Shown here piece after piece: positions 36,204-48,417 of a stretch of DNA of 64,000 nucleotides (positions are counted from its first letter, which is position 1; the number at the start of each line of letters is the position of its first letter). Position numbers and translations under genes: made by a program. Source of the DNA: Pyrocephalus nanus (lineage: Eukaryota > Chordata > Aves > Passeriformes > Tyrannidae); the NCBI GenBank assembly GCA_038380795.1, contig CM076272.1, positions 4,832,001 through 4,896,000 of the forward strand. The letters are read 5' to 3'. The notes below the pieces were generated by a model, which was not told the DNA's origin, ran no database searches, and was given only the letters and a program-made list of their open reading frames with translations.

Positions 36204-38478
36204 AAGCCCTGCAGTGGTGCAGTGTGTGCATCTTATTTCCCATCTCTGCTGCAGTGTTTTCTCTGTGGTCCCAGTGTCTGCAAGATATAAACAGGTTTAA
36301 CCTCCTGCTTTGACCCAGTGGCTTTGCCAAATTCAACAGGGATCAATCAGAAGAAGTGAGGCAATGTGGGGAGGCAGAGCTGCCCCTACTGGTTCTCCCT
36401 CCAAGGTTAAATATTCTGTAGAGGTTCAGTTAAAGCTCATCCTCCCTAAAGCCCACGTTGCACAGGTGTCACTGGGGCTCATGGCAGAGGTTCAGGATTG
36501 GCAAATAAAGTCATTGTTTGCCGTGTCTGCCAAAAGGATCTGCCGGAACAGCACCACCAGACTGGGCCTCGCTTTTCTTCCCTTAATTAAGATGGATGAG
36601 GATAAAGGTCCTGCCAGACAGTTGAGCCTGTGGCTTTGTCACAGGGTTTGGGGATTTGGACTCTCATGGGCACAGGGAAGATGAAAGGACAGGCAGAACC
36701 TGAGGAGTTTGAAGCAGTGGGGACATTTTGCACATCACTTCTTTTGAGACATAAAAAGCATAAAATCCAAATTATGTCCTGTTTTACATCAGCGTGAGCA
36801 ACAAGAGTGTTCTCTCCTGGGGTGATTGGTGTCCCCCCATCGCTGTTTGGTGTTGGGAAGCACCATTTGTGTTGGAGAGAAGAGCCTTGGGAAGCGATTT
36901 CCTCCTGCTTTGCCCACAGGGATGACTGTGCTGGATGAAGGATCCACCTCATCCCATCCCTACCAGGACATTGGGCAGGGAGAGGCTTCCCTGCCAGCCC
37001 CACCACTTGCAGGCATCTGGAGCTCAGGGATCTCCCAAATCGATGTTGTCTCCAGCTGGCTGGGGATTTGTGGGGTCAATGGGGCCACCAGTGCCTGACA
37101 GGAAAGCCAGAATAGGGGAAAGGTGGGACAATACTGAGTAAGATTCAAAATAATTATGAATTTAGTACAGTAGAAGACAAATCAGGGTCATTGGCTGTTA
37201 TGGAAACCATTACTTAGAGAACATAGCTATATCTAAAAAGGGAAAGTTCAGCAATTTCTGGCTGTAATGCAATTAAAAAAAAAAATCTCTATTTTTTTGC
37301 CAGCACTGCCCAGATCTGCACTATCCTTAGTTGGAAGGAACAAAGGAATGGGATTCCTGTGCTATGATTTTGTGGTAGAGATCAAAGATTTACCAAGTGT
37401 CCCAAAACAGGCAGATCTACTTATGGTTTTTAACTGGGAGAAAAATCTTGGCTGAGGAGGGAGAGCAAAGGAGAATGAAAGCATGTGGGTGAAATGTGCA
37501 CATCCAAGAGAAAGGCAAAATGTTTATGCTTAACTTTGCTTTGTCGTCAAGGAAATTGGAATTCTGGGGGTAGAAATGAGAGATTTGGGGAGCAAAGGTT
37601 TGGTGTGGTGGGTTGGTTGGGAGCTGTATCCCGAGTATTCTGACGTGCTTGGAGAATAAACAAGAGAGAAATACAGGGAGAAACAAAAGGAAAAGAGACA
37701 AAGCATATTTAATAACATGAGCCTCTCCTATTGGAAGTTTGACTGAGGGTTTTCTTCTTATATCTTACACACATCCCTGGGAAATAGAATTAAGCATTAA
37801 TTAGGGAGATTGTCCTTAAGAGTAGAAAATTCCATAGTTTTTTTGTGGAGTGGGCTATGCTGAACCAGAGATTTGGGGTTGTCTCCTTAAAACAACCATC
37901 TCTACAAGGCTTGTATCCACTTCTTCATCCGAAGGGAGCTTCGCAAACTTTGGGAATCCGCTTTTCTGGTTTAGTTTAAGGCTCTGGAAAGCGTGGAGCT
38001 GGAAGTGTTGGAGTTTGTGTCCTGGCTCCGGCCGGGGGCTGGCGATGCCTGAGGAATGTGTGTGAGTTATGAGGCTGAACTCGGGCGTTTCTGGGCCAGA
38101 GTGTTCCTGGTATTTGGAGGCCTCTGGGATAGAGGTAACTTTGCCAGCTGTCCATAAATTTGAGCCAGGCTTTTTTACCTTAGTCAGGGAATCCACGCTG
38201 AGCTTTCCCCAGGCCGGGATTCATGGTGATCCTGTCCCAGCGTGGTGCCAGGCCCAGCCGTGGGGTTTGTTGGTGTTCCACTGCTCACCCTCTGGGCTGT
38301 CGCATTCCCGATCCGGCAGTTCCTTCCACGCCACCTCATTGCTGGAGCTGGGAACTGGGAGGGGATGGATGTGGACAGTTAGCCTGGAAAAGCCTCTCTG
38401 CTTTCCTTGCTCTCTGTGAGCGCTGTGATGGCACCGGGAGTGGCCCCAGGATGCGTATTCCAGGGACAACAATAATGA

Positions 38479-38512
38479 GGAATTCTGTTTAATTCCTCTG
38501 AAGAGCAGCTGG
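38479..38512. repeat. Left flank sequence resembling 39917-39950
   Basis: GGAATTCTGTTTAATTCCTC then TGAAGAGCAGCTGG resembles GGAATTCCGGTGAATCCCTC then GGAGCAGCAGCTGC on the other side of the minisatellite, at roughly three quarters of positions by eye. It could be a decayed flanking duplication or chance. Confidence 0.35.
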
Positions 38513-38572
38513 AGGAAAACTTGAGGTGGAGTTGGGTGAGTTTTGGGACATTTCATACACAGGAACACACAG

Positions 38573-39640
38573 AAATGGGCATTGCAGGGGACAGAGCCAA
38601 GTCCCAAATTAAACAACAACAACAGCAATAATAACAATAATAACAACATAACAATAATTATTATTAATATATCCAATAATAATAACAATAATAATACATA
38701 AATATGAATTGCAGGTGTCATATAAACGTTTTAAATAATCATAATTAATAATAACTACTCTATAATATTAGTATATTGTAATAATAATGATGGTGGTGAT
38801 GATGATGATGATAATTCTTCGAATACACACACAAATCTGCCTTGCAGGTGCCAGATAAAAGTCCAAAATAATAAATGTGTAATAAAGACTCCAATAATAA
38901 TATTAATAATAATAATAGTAATAATAATAGTAATAATAATAATAATAATATCATCAATATAGTAATAATATATGTAATATAATATTAATTATATGAGTGC
39001 ACACACAAATCTGCATTGCAGGTGCCAGATAAAAGTCCAAAATAATAAATACGTAATAATAAAAGTATCTCCTATAATAATAATAAATATTAATATATGC
39101 CATAATAATAATAATACATGTAATATGTTATTAATTCTATGAATACACACTCAAATCTGCATTGCAGGTGTCACATAAAAGTCCAAAGTCATACATAAAA
39201 TAGTAATCTCTCCTATGTAACGCAATATTAATATAATTATATAGACATGCCCAAACAAGTGTGTATTGCAGGTGTCATATAGAAGTCCAAAATAACAGAT
39301 GTATAATAATAATTGCTATATTAATATATGTATTGTAATAGTAATATAATGGTGTATATACACCCAGAAAAATCTACGTTGCTGGTGACACATAAAAGTC
39401 CAAATTAATATGTATTAATATTAATATATATTAATATGTGCTATAATAATTTATGTAATAGTAATATATCTATATTCATATACATACAGAAAAATCTGCA
39501 TTGCTGGTGTCATAGAAGTTCCAAATTATCTATATGTTAATAATATATATTGTAATAGCAATCACAGCAACAACAATAATAATAATGCCACCAAAAAATC
39601 TGCATTGAGGGTCTTAAGTAGAATTCCCCAAATAATTAAT
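38573..39640. repeat. Composite minisatellite: nine conserved cores separated by AAT-rich spacers
   Basis: A core of about 44 bp (AAATCTGCATTGCAGGTGTC followed by ATATAAAAGTCCAAAATAAT) recurs with start positions 38573 (divergent), 38700, 38833, 39007, 39153, 39257, 39370, 39492 and 39596. The spacing is 104-174 bp. Between cores lie AAT/ATT microsatellite spacers that differ in length and sequence from unit to unit. Several units are preceded by GAATACACACAC-like sequence. Cores at 38833 and 39007 differ at one base over about 43 bp, while the outer cores are more diverged, as expected at the edges of an array. No match to a known repeat family is recalled. It lies in the large MYO9A intron. 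Confidence 0.9.
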
Positions 39641-39960
39641 CAAGTAAAAAGCTTTATTGTAACTTTGTTCTCAAACTCTAACCCAAGTGAACCCTTTGTG
39701 CTCTGGGAAAGCACAGCTGGGCTGGACACCTCAGTTATTTTGGGGAGCATTTAGCACTGGGAATTTGTGCAGTATGTTAATTAGTGCACCTGTTAATGCA
39801 AGGTGAGGAGTAGTTATTGTATGTTTTGTCAGATAACTGGAGATGCTGCTCCAGGGTTTGGGCACATCACTGGGAGGTGAGATTTATATTGTTTAGTTGA
39901 TTGATTCAGTTTTAAAGGAATTCCGGTGAATCCCTCGGAGCAGCAGCTGCTCAGTGCTAG

Positions 39961-39988
39961 GATGATGATGATGATGATGATGATGATC
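39961..39988. repeat. (GAT)n microsatellite
   Basis: Nine uninterrupted GAT units. Confidence 0.9.
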
Positions 39989-40949
39989 CAGAATTCCCAG
40001 CAATGCTGGCAGGGGACGTGTTGCTGTGCAGGGATATTTTGTGGAGCAAATACAGCACAAGGCCCATTCTCCCCCTTTTCCTTTCTTTTTTTCCTTGCTA
40101 ATGGAAGCACAGAAGGAGCTGCTCCTGCTTCCTCTTGACTGCCACTGGATGTTTGCTTTAAATCTATATATCCTATTGGACAAGTTTGGATTAGCATTAA
40201 GTGGAGGAATAATGGGAAAAAAATTGTGGAGAGAGCACAAACCTTCTACGTCCTTTGTGAGCTGTGAAATCTGTGTAAGGGTTCGCTGTGGTGCTCACCT
40301 GCCGCTCCAGCTGCCCGTGCAAGTGGCCAGCCTGGTCTAAATTCACCCAGAATTTACTTTTACTCCCCATTTTTGCATTGTGTGGCTGCTTAAAATGATG
40401 GATAACCCAAGTCCAGCTGCTCCACTGGCGCGGACGAGGATCCACCTTCCTTTCTGCAGCAAAACTTCCCAAACTGCCTCGTGTCCGTGGGCACAAAGTC
40501 CTTTGCTTCTTGCATGTTCTCAGCCTAACAAGTGGGCATCCAAGAGCTGTTAAGCCTGGATTAATCCTGGGCTTGGGCTGCTCCAGGGGGGATTACAGAG
40601 CGTAATCTTGGCATTAACGCCGGGAGATGGGAGCGGAGCTTCCCGAAGTGCTTACACAGCACAAAGGAACGGCGCTGGCGCCTTCGGCCTCGCGTGCTGC
40701 TTTGGGCTGTGGGGGACACAACGGAGCCTCCCGGAATTACATCCCAATTGGAATATTTGTAATAACAGAGATGCAGTCTAAATAACCTCCTGCAGAAGGG
40801 AATTACGTGGCTAATGAATGGGTGCGACCTGCCTGGTGCTGTGCCGGGTTTTTCTTCCTGGCTTGTGCAGACTTCTCTCTCTCCAACATCTGGTTTTCAT
40901 CTGCTCCAGGAAAGCCAAATAATTTCAATGAAGCTGAGAAAAAACATAC

Positions 40950-40974
40950 TTAAAAAAAAATAAAAAAAAACCCA
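40950..40974. repeat. Poly-A tract
   Basis: Two A runs separated by a single T. No recognisable retroposon body upstream. Confidence 0.7.
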
Positions 40975-41329
40975 AACCAACGATATATTGGTGTTAGCCT
41001 GGGTTTCTGCTGGGGTTAATAATTGGATTTATCAGGTTACGGACAGAGTGGGTGCTCCCTTGGACAGGTGAGTTGGTGAATTGTCTGATGGACAAGGCAA
41101 GTACAGCTGAGTGAGGGCTGAGTGACACATTCTTGCTAAGAACATGAGTTGGGCTTACTCTGAATTTTGGTGCCTCCTTTCAGCAAAGCAGTGAGGCACG
41201 GGGGGATGGGAGCAGCCCTGGTTCAGTGGGACTGGCAGTGCTTCCTTCAGGATCAAGGAAGCAGGAATATCTGTGTCACGTTATCCTGCAAAAAAGATGG
41301 GTTTCCTAAACTGCCAAATACTGGATGTA

Positions 41330-41480
41330 TTGAAAGCAAATAAATACATAATATAATTAGGAACCAGATTAATTAAAAACCTCACTGTATAACATATGAG
41401 ATATATAAACATCAAAGAAATGTGATATGTATGTGAGATACAGAAATATAAAATAAAAATACATTATTTTCTTTATATCT
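41330..41480. repeat. AT-rich tract
   Basis: A/T-dominated sequence with ATATATAAAC- and AAATAAAAATAC-like stretches and no regular period. Confidence 0.55.
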
Positions 41481-44400
41481 GCCCCTCTGAATCTGAATAA
41501 GATTGTCGTTGGGGCTGATTCTAAAGCGCAGCCTAGCCTGGCTCAGCGCCTGCCTAATCACCCCTACACTGGCAGCCCCCCCTTGACTAAGTTTTTTAAT
41601 TGCACTTTATTGATTGTGGGGCTTTTAAAGATGTCTGGGAGCTCTCAGCGAGGCTCGGCGTTTGTGCTGCTCCCGCGGCATCGGCCCTGGCAGCGGGACC
41701 TCCAGGAACACTCAGGCTTTTTGCTTTCCATTTCGGCTGCAGAACTCTTGAGGGCCATTAGATGGTCTGCCCTCGGTGGGGTTTTGGTGCTGTGAAAGCT
41801 TCATTAAGATACAATTACGAGCAAGCAAAATATTTCTGCTTTCATGTATCAATTGCGTGTGTTCAGCGGGAGAAATGGAGCTGGGAGGAGCTTCTGGAAT
41901 AACTAGGACGTCTCACCTCCTGGCTTAAGGCATAAAAGCAAATATTGAAGGAGCCCTAAGTTTGTATTTTGATTTAATGGTTGTAATTTTTAAATTGCTT
42001 TATGGTTATCGCTTTGTAAGATCTTCACCACTAATTTTTTCTGAAGAGTTTAATTAAGGTTTGAGCTTTCAACTGGAAATTCAAAGAGGAAAATAGGTTT
42101 GGACTTACTGTTAAGTAAAAAGTAGAATAGGTTTGAGTTTATGCTTTGAGGATTTATTAAGTTTATGCTTTGAAAGAAGACACTGGAACCAAGGAAGGTT
42201 GGTTGACTTGATTCAAACCACAATTGATTTGACTTCATTCCGATTGCCAGATCCACTTGAATTTCTTAGGAGCCCAATTCCTCTGGCCAAGGATGCCATT
42301 GGGGCAGGGCACTTCAATTGCTCAGAGAGTCTTCAGGAGAAGTTAATGGTGGTTAATTTTTCCTCCTGTTTTCTTCCTTGCCATCAAATCAGCTCAGTAT
42401 AATTTTGTGCATCTTGCTGGGGCGGTGCCAGGGCTGGGGTGAAGAGGAAGAGGAAGGTGAAATTCAGCGAGTCAGGACCTAAATGTGTGGATAATTACTT
42501 GGGGGGTATTTCCCCACCTCTTTCTCACCTGAGTTATCTTTGATGTGTTTATTTTCCAAAGTGGCACTGGAAGAATTGCAAATGCAGTCATTTGTTTTTA
42601 GGCTGTCTCAGGATCTTGATACAGTTGGTAATAGGATCCCCTATGTATTTGTACAGAGTATAGGTGGGAACTTCTTAAGGTAATGTTGGTGTTCAGCATC
42701 ACTTGCTGTCAAACTTTGATTTTGGAGCTTATTAGCACCAATTCCATCCTTTTCTTCCCTCTCTTTTTTTGTACAGTCCCCGATATTGTGGTTTGTTTTT
42801 TTTTCCCATGCCTTCTTTCAGTTCCTACCTGGGTTTTAATTCTTCCAGTAACTTTAGCCTGGTGAGTTTTCAGTAGCTCCCCCATGTCCTGGATATCATC
42901 CAAGGGGAGCAGGAGCAGTGAAAAGGAGATGAGCAGGGTAAGGCCTTGGGAATTGGATGCCAGAGCCGGGTGACCGAAGCCTTCCTGCTGAAATCTGGCC
43001 AGCACGAGGTAGGACAATCGTGCTGCTGTTTTCCTCGGGAGTTATAAACAAGAGGATGAGGCTCAGCCAGAGAAAGAAAGGTTTCTTTCTGTGGTTTCCT
43101 TTTTGTCAGTGTTTCAGTTTCCTTTGCCACTCTCCTGAGCTGCAGGCAGAGCTGTTTGGAGGGGAAATGCTGTTTGCACACGAGTTTCTTTTTTGAATGG
43201 AGTGTTTCATTTGCTGGTTAAGGTCAGTGAAGAAATACATTTAATACCTTTTCTTTAAAGAGTCAAACCCCTGCTTAGCTCCCATTGATGGGGTTTTTTG
43301 GGGGGTGGTTTATAAAGGTGCTGTGAGTGAGCCAGCAGGAGCAGCATCCCCATCTTTCCCACCAGGATAAACAGAGGCACTCCAGCAATTCTACATCCTG
43401 CCTGCATTTTGCAGTGCAAAAAGGAAACAGAATCATAAGAAGATTTAATTAATAAATTCACATCATCCCAAAGGCGACCAGATTGGCTGGGCCCCCTCCT
43501 TTAACCCCACTTTCAGGGTGACATGTACTTTATTGTTTCAGGGAGGGATCTTTCAGCCCTACCCCCTTAAAATCTTTCCAAAGCCCTCCAGGTGATACTT
43601 GTGGAGATATTTAGACTCTGCAGTGACCACTGGAGCGATGGTGTCCTTGGTGTTCTCAGCAGCCTCAGGTTTGGTGGTGTATGATGAGATTGTTGTCTGT
43701 CAGCAGGGACTTTAGAGCTCTACATATGGAATAAAGGCTTTGGAAGTGGTTAATGGAGAAAGTGAGATCTGGATCTCAGACACCTCCCAGTCTGATTCTT
43801 CCACATACACACACTCGATGAGTTGGATTAAAATCACGTAAGCCATGATCTCTGTAGTTCTGCCTCATGAAGGGAGATCCAAGACATCACAACTGTGGGT
43901 TTGGATGTTATTATGTCTGTTGTTCTTTATGGAGAATGCAAAAATTCCCTGTTGGCTCAGTCGCTGTGCAGTCACATTGACCCCCTGGAAGCCCTGTGTC
44001 AGTTCAGGCTGATGTTTGTCGTGGCTGCAGAGCTGGGGTTGTGCCTTTGGGCGTGGTTCTGCCCTCGGTCCTGCAGGCAGGGATGCTCCTGTGTTCCATC
44101 CTCCATCCCAGAGCAAGTGCGGGAGCACCAGGAGCTTCTTTCCGTGAAAATAATTGCTGGTTCTCGGTTCATTTCTACAAAGCAAGTGTCATTAGTGCTG
44201 ACCCCCTCTTCATTCTGATGTGCTGCTGGGTGTCAGGTCACCGCTCACTTCCCAATAATAGCTGGGAACGTGGTTTTATTTCAGCTATAAATTATGTATC
44301 ACTGCTCAGCACTGGGAGGGCTTGTTTTTCCCCTTCCTTTTCACATCCCTGGGCTCCTCTGCTTAAAGATCCTTTTCTCCCATTGGGTTCAACTGATGAG

Positions 44401-46721
44401 TCTCTTACTAAATTCAGAACATGTACTGTGAATCTGTCCTTGAGTTTGTCTCAGCCTGGCAGAGGAGTTGTACTCAAATCCTGGCTGGGTTTTCCAGCTA
44501 TTCCGGTTGGGCTGGTTAAAGATACTGTTACATTTGGCTACAAAATTTCCCACCTCTCTCTGTGTCCCTTCGCAGCTCCTTTGATATCAACAACACGTTG
44601 TGCTTTTAGCTTATTTACTGTATACTTAGTTACAGAAGAGTTACCAAAGGCTTAAACGGGCTGTGGTGATTGTTCCGAGGCTGAATGAAGAAATGCTGGT
44701 CTGGATTTTACTGTTGTAAAGCTTTTGGGTTTGTTGTAAACCCTTTGTTTAATTACTCCATGATGGAGAGGGAACGTGTCAGCTGAGTGTGGTCAGAGTA
44801 GAGGGTGATCAGGGAGGGTTTGTCAGGCTGGGTGGGGGTGAGGAAACAGAAAAGGTGTTACAATATACTAGATATGACTCTGGGAGTATCTGTGGAGTGC
44901 AAAGCACGGTTTCAGGGAAACAGAGGAGAGGGAATTTAAGGAGCGTGTGCTCTCCTACAAAGCTTTGAAATTAATTGGATAACGAAGCCTGGTTTGCCTT
45001 TGCTCAGGCAGGCAATGCCCCTGGGAATTTTCCAAGTGGATCTGCTGCATTTCTCCTCTGTCCCTGTGCCGAGTGTCGCAGCAGAAACTCCTGCACAGCT
45101 CCCAGGGCAGCCAATGGAGCAGCGCCCGCCTGTTCGGGGCAGCTCCCGACTCTCCCTCCAGCACAGCCCTTCTTTGGAGCACCTTGCACTTTAAATGTGT
45201 TGCTGCACAGACATTGTCCTGAGTTCTGCAGAGCAGCAAGGTTTGAAACGCTGATGTTCCCCAAAGTATTGTGCACCAAGACTAAAGAGATGGCAAAGTT
45301 AAATGCTGTTAAATGCCTTTGGAGGGTTAATTTGTTCTTAGGTGTCCTCAGTGACATGGCATCTTCCTTCCACTTCCCTTCCCTACTCTCCTCATGTCTG
45401 GGAGCACCTCAGGGTCAGTGCTGTGAGATTTGGGAGACATATTGCAGCTGGTGAGGGGAGATCCCAGGAGGAGGTTGAGTGGAGCTCAGATCCTGCTTTA
45501 AAAATTGGGCCTGCGCTCCTTCCTCTGCTTTGCTCCATTTTGGGTCAATCAATGCCAAGTGGGGGGTTTGGGCAGGCCCTTTGCTCCTTGAAGTCTTGCA
45601 GGGATATGGGATGTGTATGACAACTGTACAAATTAATACTTGGAATGTTGTTAAAAATCCTGCACCTTAATGGAAGATACAATCTCAAACTGCATTTCCT
45701 AATATCTGCACGGAAACCCATGGGATTGAAGGAAGGGGCTTTCCAGTCCCCACTTCATGATCTCTCTTGCTTGGCAAAGATGGTTGATGAAGATCTGCTG
45801 CTCATCTTCACGCAGGGAAAAGGAGCAGCGAGGGCTCTGCATCCTTGCCATGCAAACAGGTCCGTGTTACAACATCAAGGAACGGCTTGGTTGGATTCCT
45901 GCCCTTTCCAGAAAGCTGCAGAAGACACTCCCAACACACCATCACAACCACTTGGCATTTCACAAAGCCAGGCTGGGAAAAGGTGGACAGCAGAAAAATC
46001 CCTGTGTTGGTTTTGACAGTGTTTTCTGCGGCGTGGAAAGTTGGAATATAAAATCTCCTCACGTTTCCCTTGGTTTCATTAATTCAGGGTTTTCTTTCTC
46101 CGCTGGATTTTCTTGCCTTTGAGAACCCAAAGCTGTTCTCAGAAATCCCGGCCTTGGCAGTAGTGAAGAACATTGCACAAAGCTAAAGAGGTGGTTTTGG
46201 CAGGGTGGCCCTGGAAGTGAAAGCTCCTTCCCTGCCTGGAGCCCTCTCTCCTGACAGACGGAATTCCAGGGCCATGCCCGTCTCGTGCCGCGGGGCATCG
46301 GCTGTTGCTGCAGCAGCTGCTCCTTTCTCTGGTGTCAGATTTACCCCCAGCTGAGCAACCGGTGCCAGTTTAGAGAAAACCTCTCCATCATGACCCCAAG
46401 GAAACCCACACTGAATCCCTCTGGGAAGGTGACAGGTGGAACCTGTGGAATTGTCCTCTTTTGCTGAAAATAGATTTTAATCACTTGTATCCTCTCCTAA
46501 AAGAAATACTTGATAGGAAAACAACTTTGGAGACTTTTTGCTCCCTAAAATTAACCAGTGACAACTGCTCTTTTTCCTGGCACTTATCAAATATTCTGGG
46601 CTCTGATAAGAGAATTGTGTTTTTTCAATGAGCTTTATTATGGTCCAATGAGATAATAATTTTTTCAGTGCTCCACATCAGTCCAGCTTCTGCAGGTGTT
46701 GGGGAGAGTCAGTCGTGTGAG

Positions 46722-47104
46722 AAGCAGCTGGGGGGGCTCAGCCTGGAGAAAAGGAGGCTCAGGGGGGGCCTTCTGCAAATTCTCTGCAACTCCCTGACAG
46801 GAGGGAGGAGCCAGGGGCTGGGTCAGGCTCTGCTCCCAGGGAACAAGAGGAAACGGCCTCAGGCTGTGTCAGCAGAGGTTCAGGTTGGGCATCAGGAGGA
46901 ATTTCTTCATGGAAAGGGCTGTCAGGCATTGGAAGGGGCTGCCCAGGGAGGTGGTTGAGTCCCCACCCCTGGAGGTGTCCAAGGCAGGCCTGGCCGTGGC
47001 ACTCAGTGCTCTGGGCTGGGGGACAAGGTGGGGATCGGGCACAGGGGGGACTCAGTGACCTTGGAGGGTTTTTCCCACTTTAGTGATCCTGGGATTCTGT
47101 GATC
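46722..47104 (+). mobile_element. CR1 LINE 3' fragment, relatively young
   Basis: Contains CTCAGCCTGGAGAAAAGGAG, AACTCCCTGACAGGAGGGAG, GGCTCTGCTCCCAGGGAACA, AGGAGGAATTTCTTCATGGA, GGCCTGGCCGTGGCACTCAG and ends TGATCCTGGGATTCTGTGAT. About 90% identical by eye to the copy at 62811-63131 over the 3' 240 bp, which suggests recent activity of this subfamily. Confidence 0.93.
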
Positions 47105-47885
47105 TCAGTACTTCCTAATAAGCATTTTTGAGCTCTTATGTCTGCATTTGAACCATGCAAATAAGGGGAGAAGGCATTTTTAGGGATCCATTGGACATCT
47201 GAAGCTGCCTACGGCTACTGGAATGTTACACTGCTGGAAAACACGAGCCCGGCAGCGCTGCCGCAGTGTGAGCGAGTCCTCTGAACTGTGGACGAGGCAC
47301 AGAAACTTGATGCTGCTGCTCAATAGCGCTTGAAATTCTGGAATTGCATCAAGAGGAGTTGCAGATTATTATACAATCCCCCAGAAAAGCAGGGAAGGGC
47401 TGGAGACGTGTGTATTCCCGTTTAACCTTGTCCTCCTCCGTGCCATATTTTACGTGGCAGAAAATGAATGTGGGTCTGATTGTGTTGATTTAGGGGCAGA
47501 GCTCTGATTTTATTGGGTTTTATTTTTTGGAGGGGAGGGTGGCTGGGTGTTGTTTTTTGGCCGTAAGCAGCAGAAAGTGGCTGAGGTCTGAGAGGAAGGA
47601 GAGCAGGGCAGGAGCCAAGGCGGGGCTCAGGTTTCAGTGGTATGTTTTGGTTGCTGCTAACGTGTTTTTGTTTTTCTTCATTACACATATTTCTCCTGGG
47701 AAAAGCAGGAAAAACTCTTGTGTGTCAAATATACATCAGGGCTCCGAGCCTCTGCTAAGAGGTTCCAGATGGGGAGGCGTTACGGGAGGGACACTTTCTC
47801 CTGCCTTTCGGTTTGTGGCATTAATTTTGGTGACAAGCTGCAGAAAAACTCAGATCAAGCCCAGAGCAAGCAGTAAATGTTTCTT

Positions 47886-47887
<2 letters not shown>

Positions 47888-47922
<35 letters not shown>
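47888..47922. repeat. Poly-T tract of 35
   Basis: An uninterrupted run of T, preceded by TTTCTTTC and followed by AATGAGC. It is followed about 90 bp later by a poly-A run (48013-48029). Confidence 0.95.
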
Positions 47923-47925
<3 letters not shown>

Positions 47926-48012
47926 GAGCATTTTTTGGGCTATCCAAGAATGCAATAGGAAGTTAAAACTTCATTTCCAAACATTTATGGCCCCACGTCC
48001 AATCATTATATT

Positions 48013-48039
48013 AAAAAAAAAAAAAAAAAGGAAAAAAAA
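48013..48039. repeat. Poly-A tract
   Basis: 17 A, then GG, then 8 A. Complementary to the poly-T tract at 47888, about 90 bp away. Confidence 0.9.
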
Positions 48040-48279
48040 CCCTACAGTTTTAAAGGGATCTTGAAAGGCCTCCTCCAGAGGCTGGAGAGTTGCCCAGCCC
48101 AGATCCCTCTCCCTGGATTAGAGGGTGATGGTTGGTGAGAAGGGGGTGGAAGCTGGTGAAGATGCCTCTCCAAGGAGTCTCCTGCCAACGGGTGATGTTT
48201 CACTTCCATCTGGTCAGGGCCTTCTGGTTCAGCCGAGGTGATGTTGTGTTGGAGATGCTCCTCTTCCACAAGAGCTCCC

Positions 48280-48417
48280 CAGGCTTTGGTGGGGGCTCAG
48301 TTGGTCAGAGCGTGGTGGTGATAACACCCAGGTTGTGGGTTTGATTCCCGTGTTCTGGGCTGGACTTGATGATCCTTGTGAGTCCCTTCCAGCTCAGAAT
48401 GTTCTGGGATTCTGGGT
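48280..48417 (+). mobile_element. tRNA-Ile-derived SINE with CR1 3' tail (TguSINE1-like)
   Basis: The 5' half resembles tRNA-Ile: an A-box-like GGCTCAGTTGGT (48293-48304), GGTGATAACACCCAGG around a GAT anticodon-like site, and a B-box-like GGTTTGATTCC (48338-48348; canonical GGTTCGANTCC with one change). The 3' half, CTGGACTTGATGATCCTTGT then GAGTCCCTTCCAGCTCAGAA and a terminal GGGATTCTG, is a CR1 3' end nearly identical in layout to the CR1-X-like copy at 50806-51075. This composite is the known design of the passerine SINE TguSINE1, mobilised by CR1. The subfamily name is from memory. Confidence 0.8.

Noticed and set aside
38573..39640. CRISPR-like pattern of constant repeats and variable spacers
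   Set aside because: Vertebrate intron; spacers are AAT microsatellite of uneven length, and the units are far longer than CRISPR units.
43996..44655. Open frame of 219 codons on the + strand
   Set aside because: No domain, no splice context and low-complexity composition; chance ORF in moderate-GC intron.
48283..48356. Possible functional tRNA-Ile gene
   Set aside because: The acceptor stem does not close, the B box is mutated, and the sequence runs directly into a CR1 tail. It is a SINE head, not a tRNA gene.
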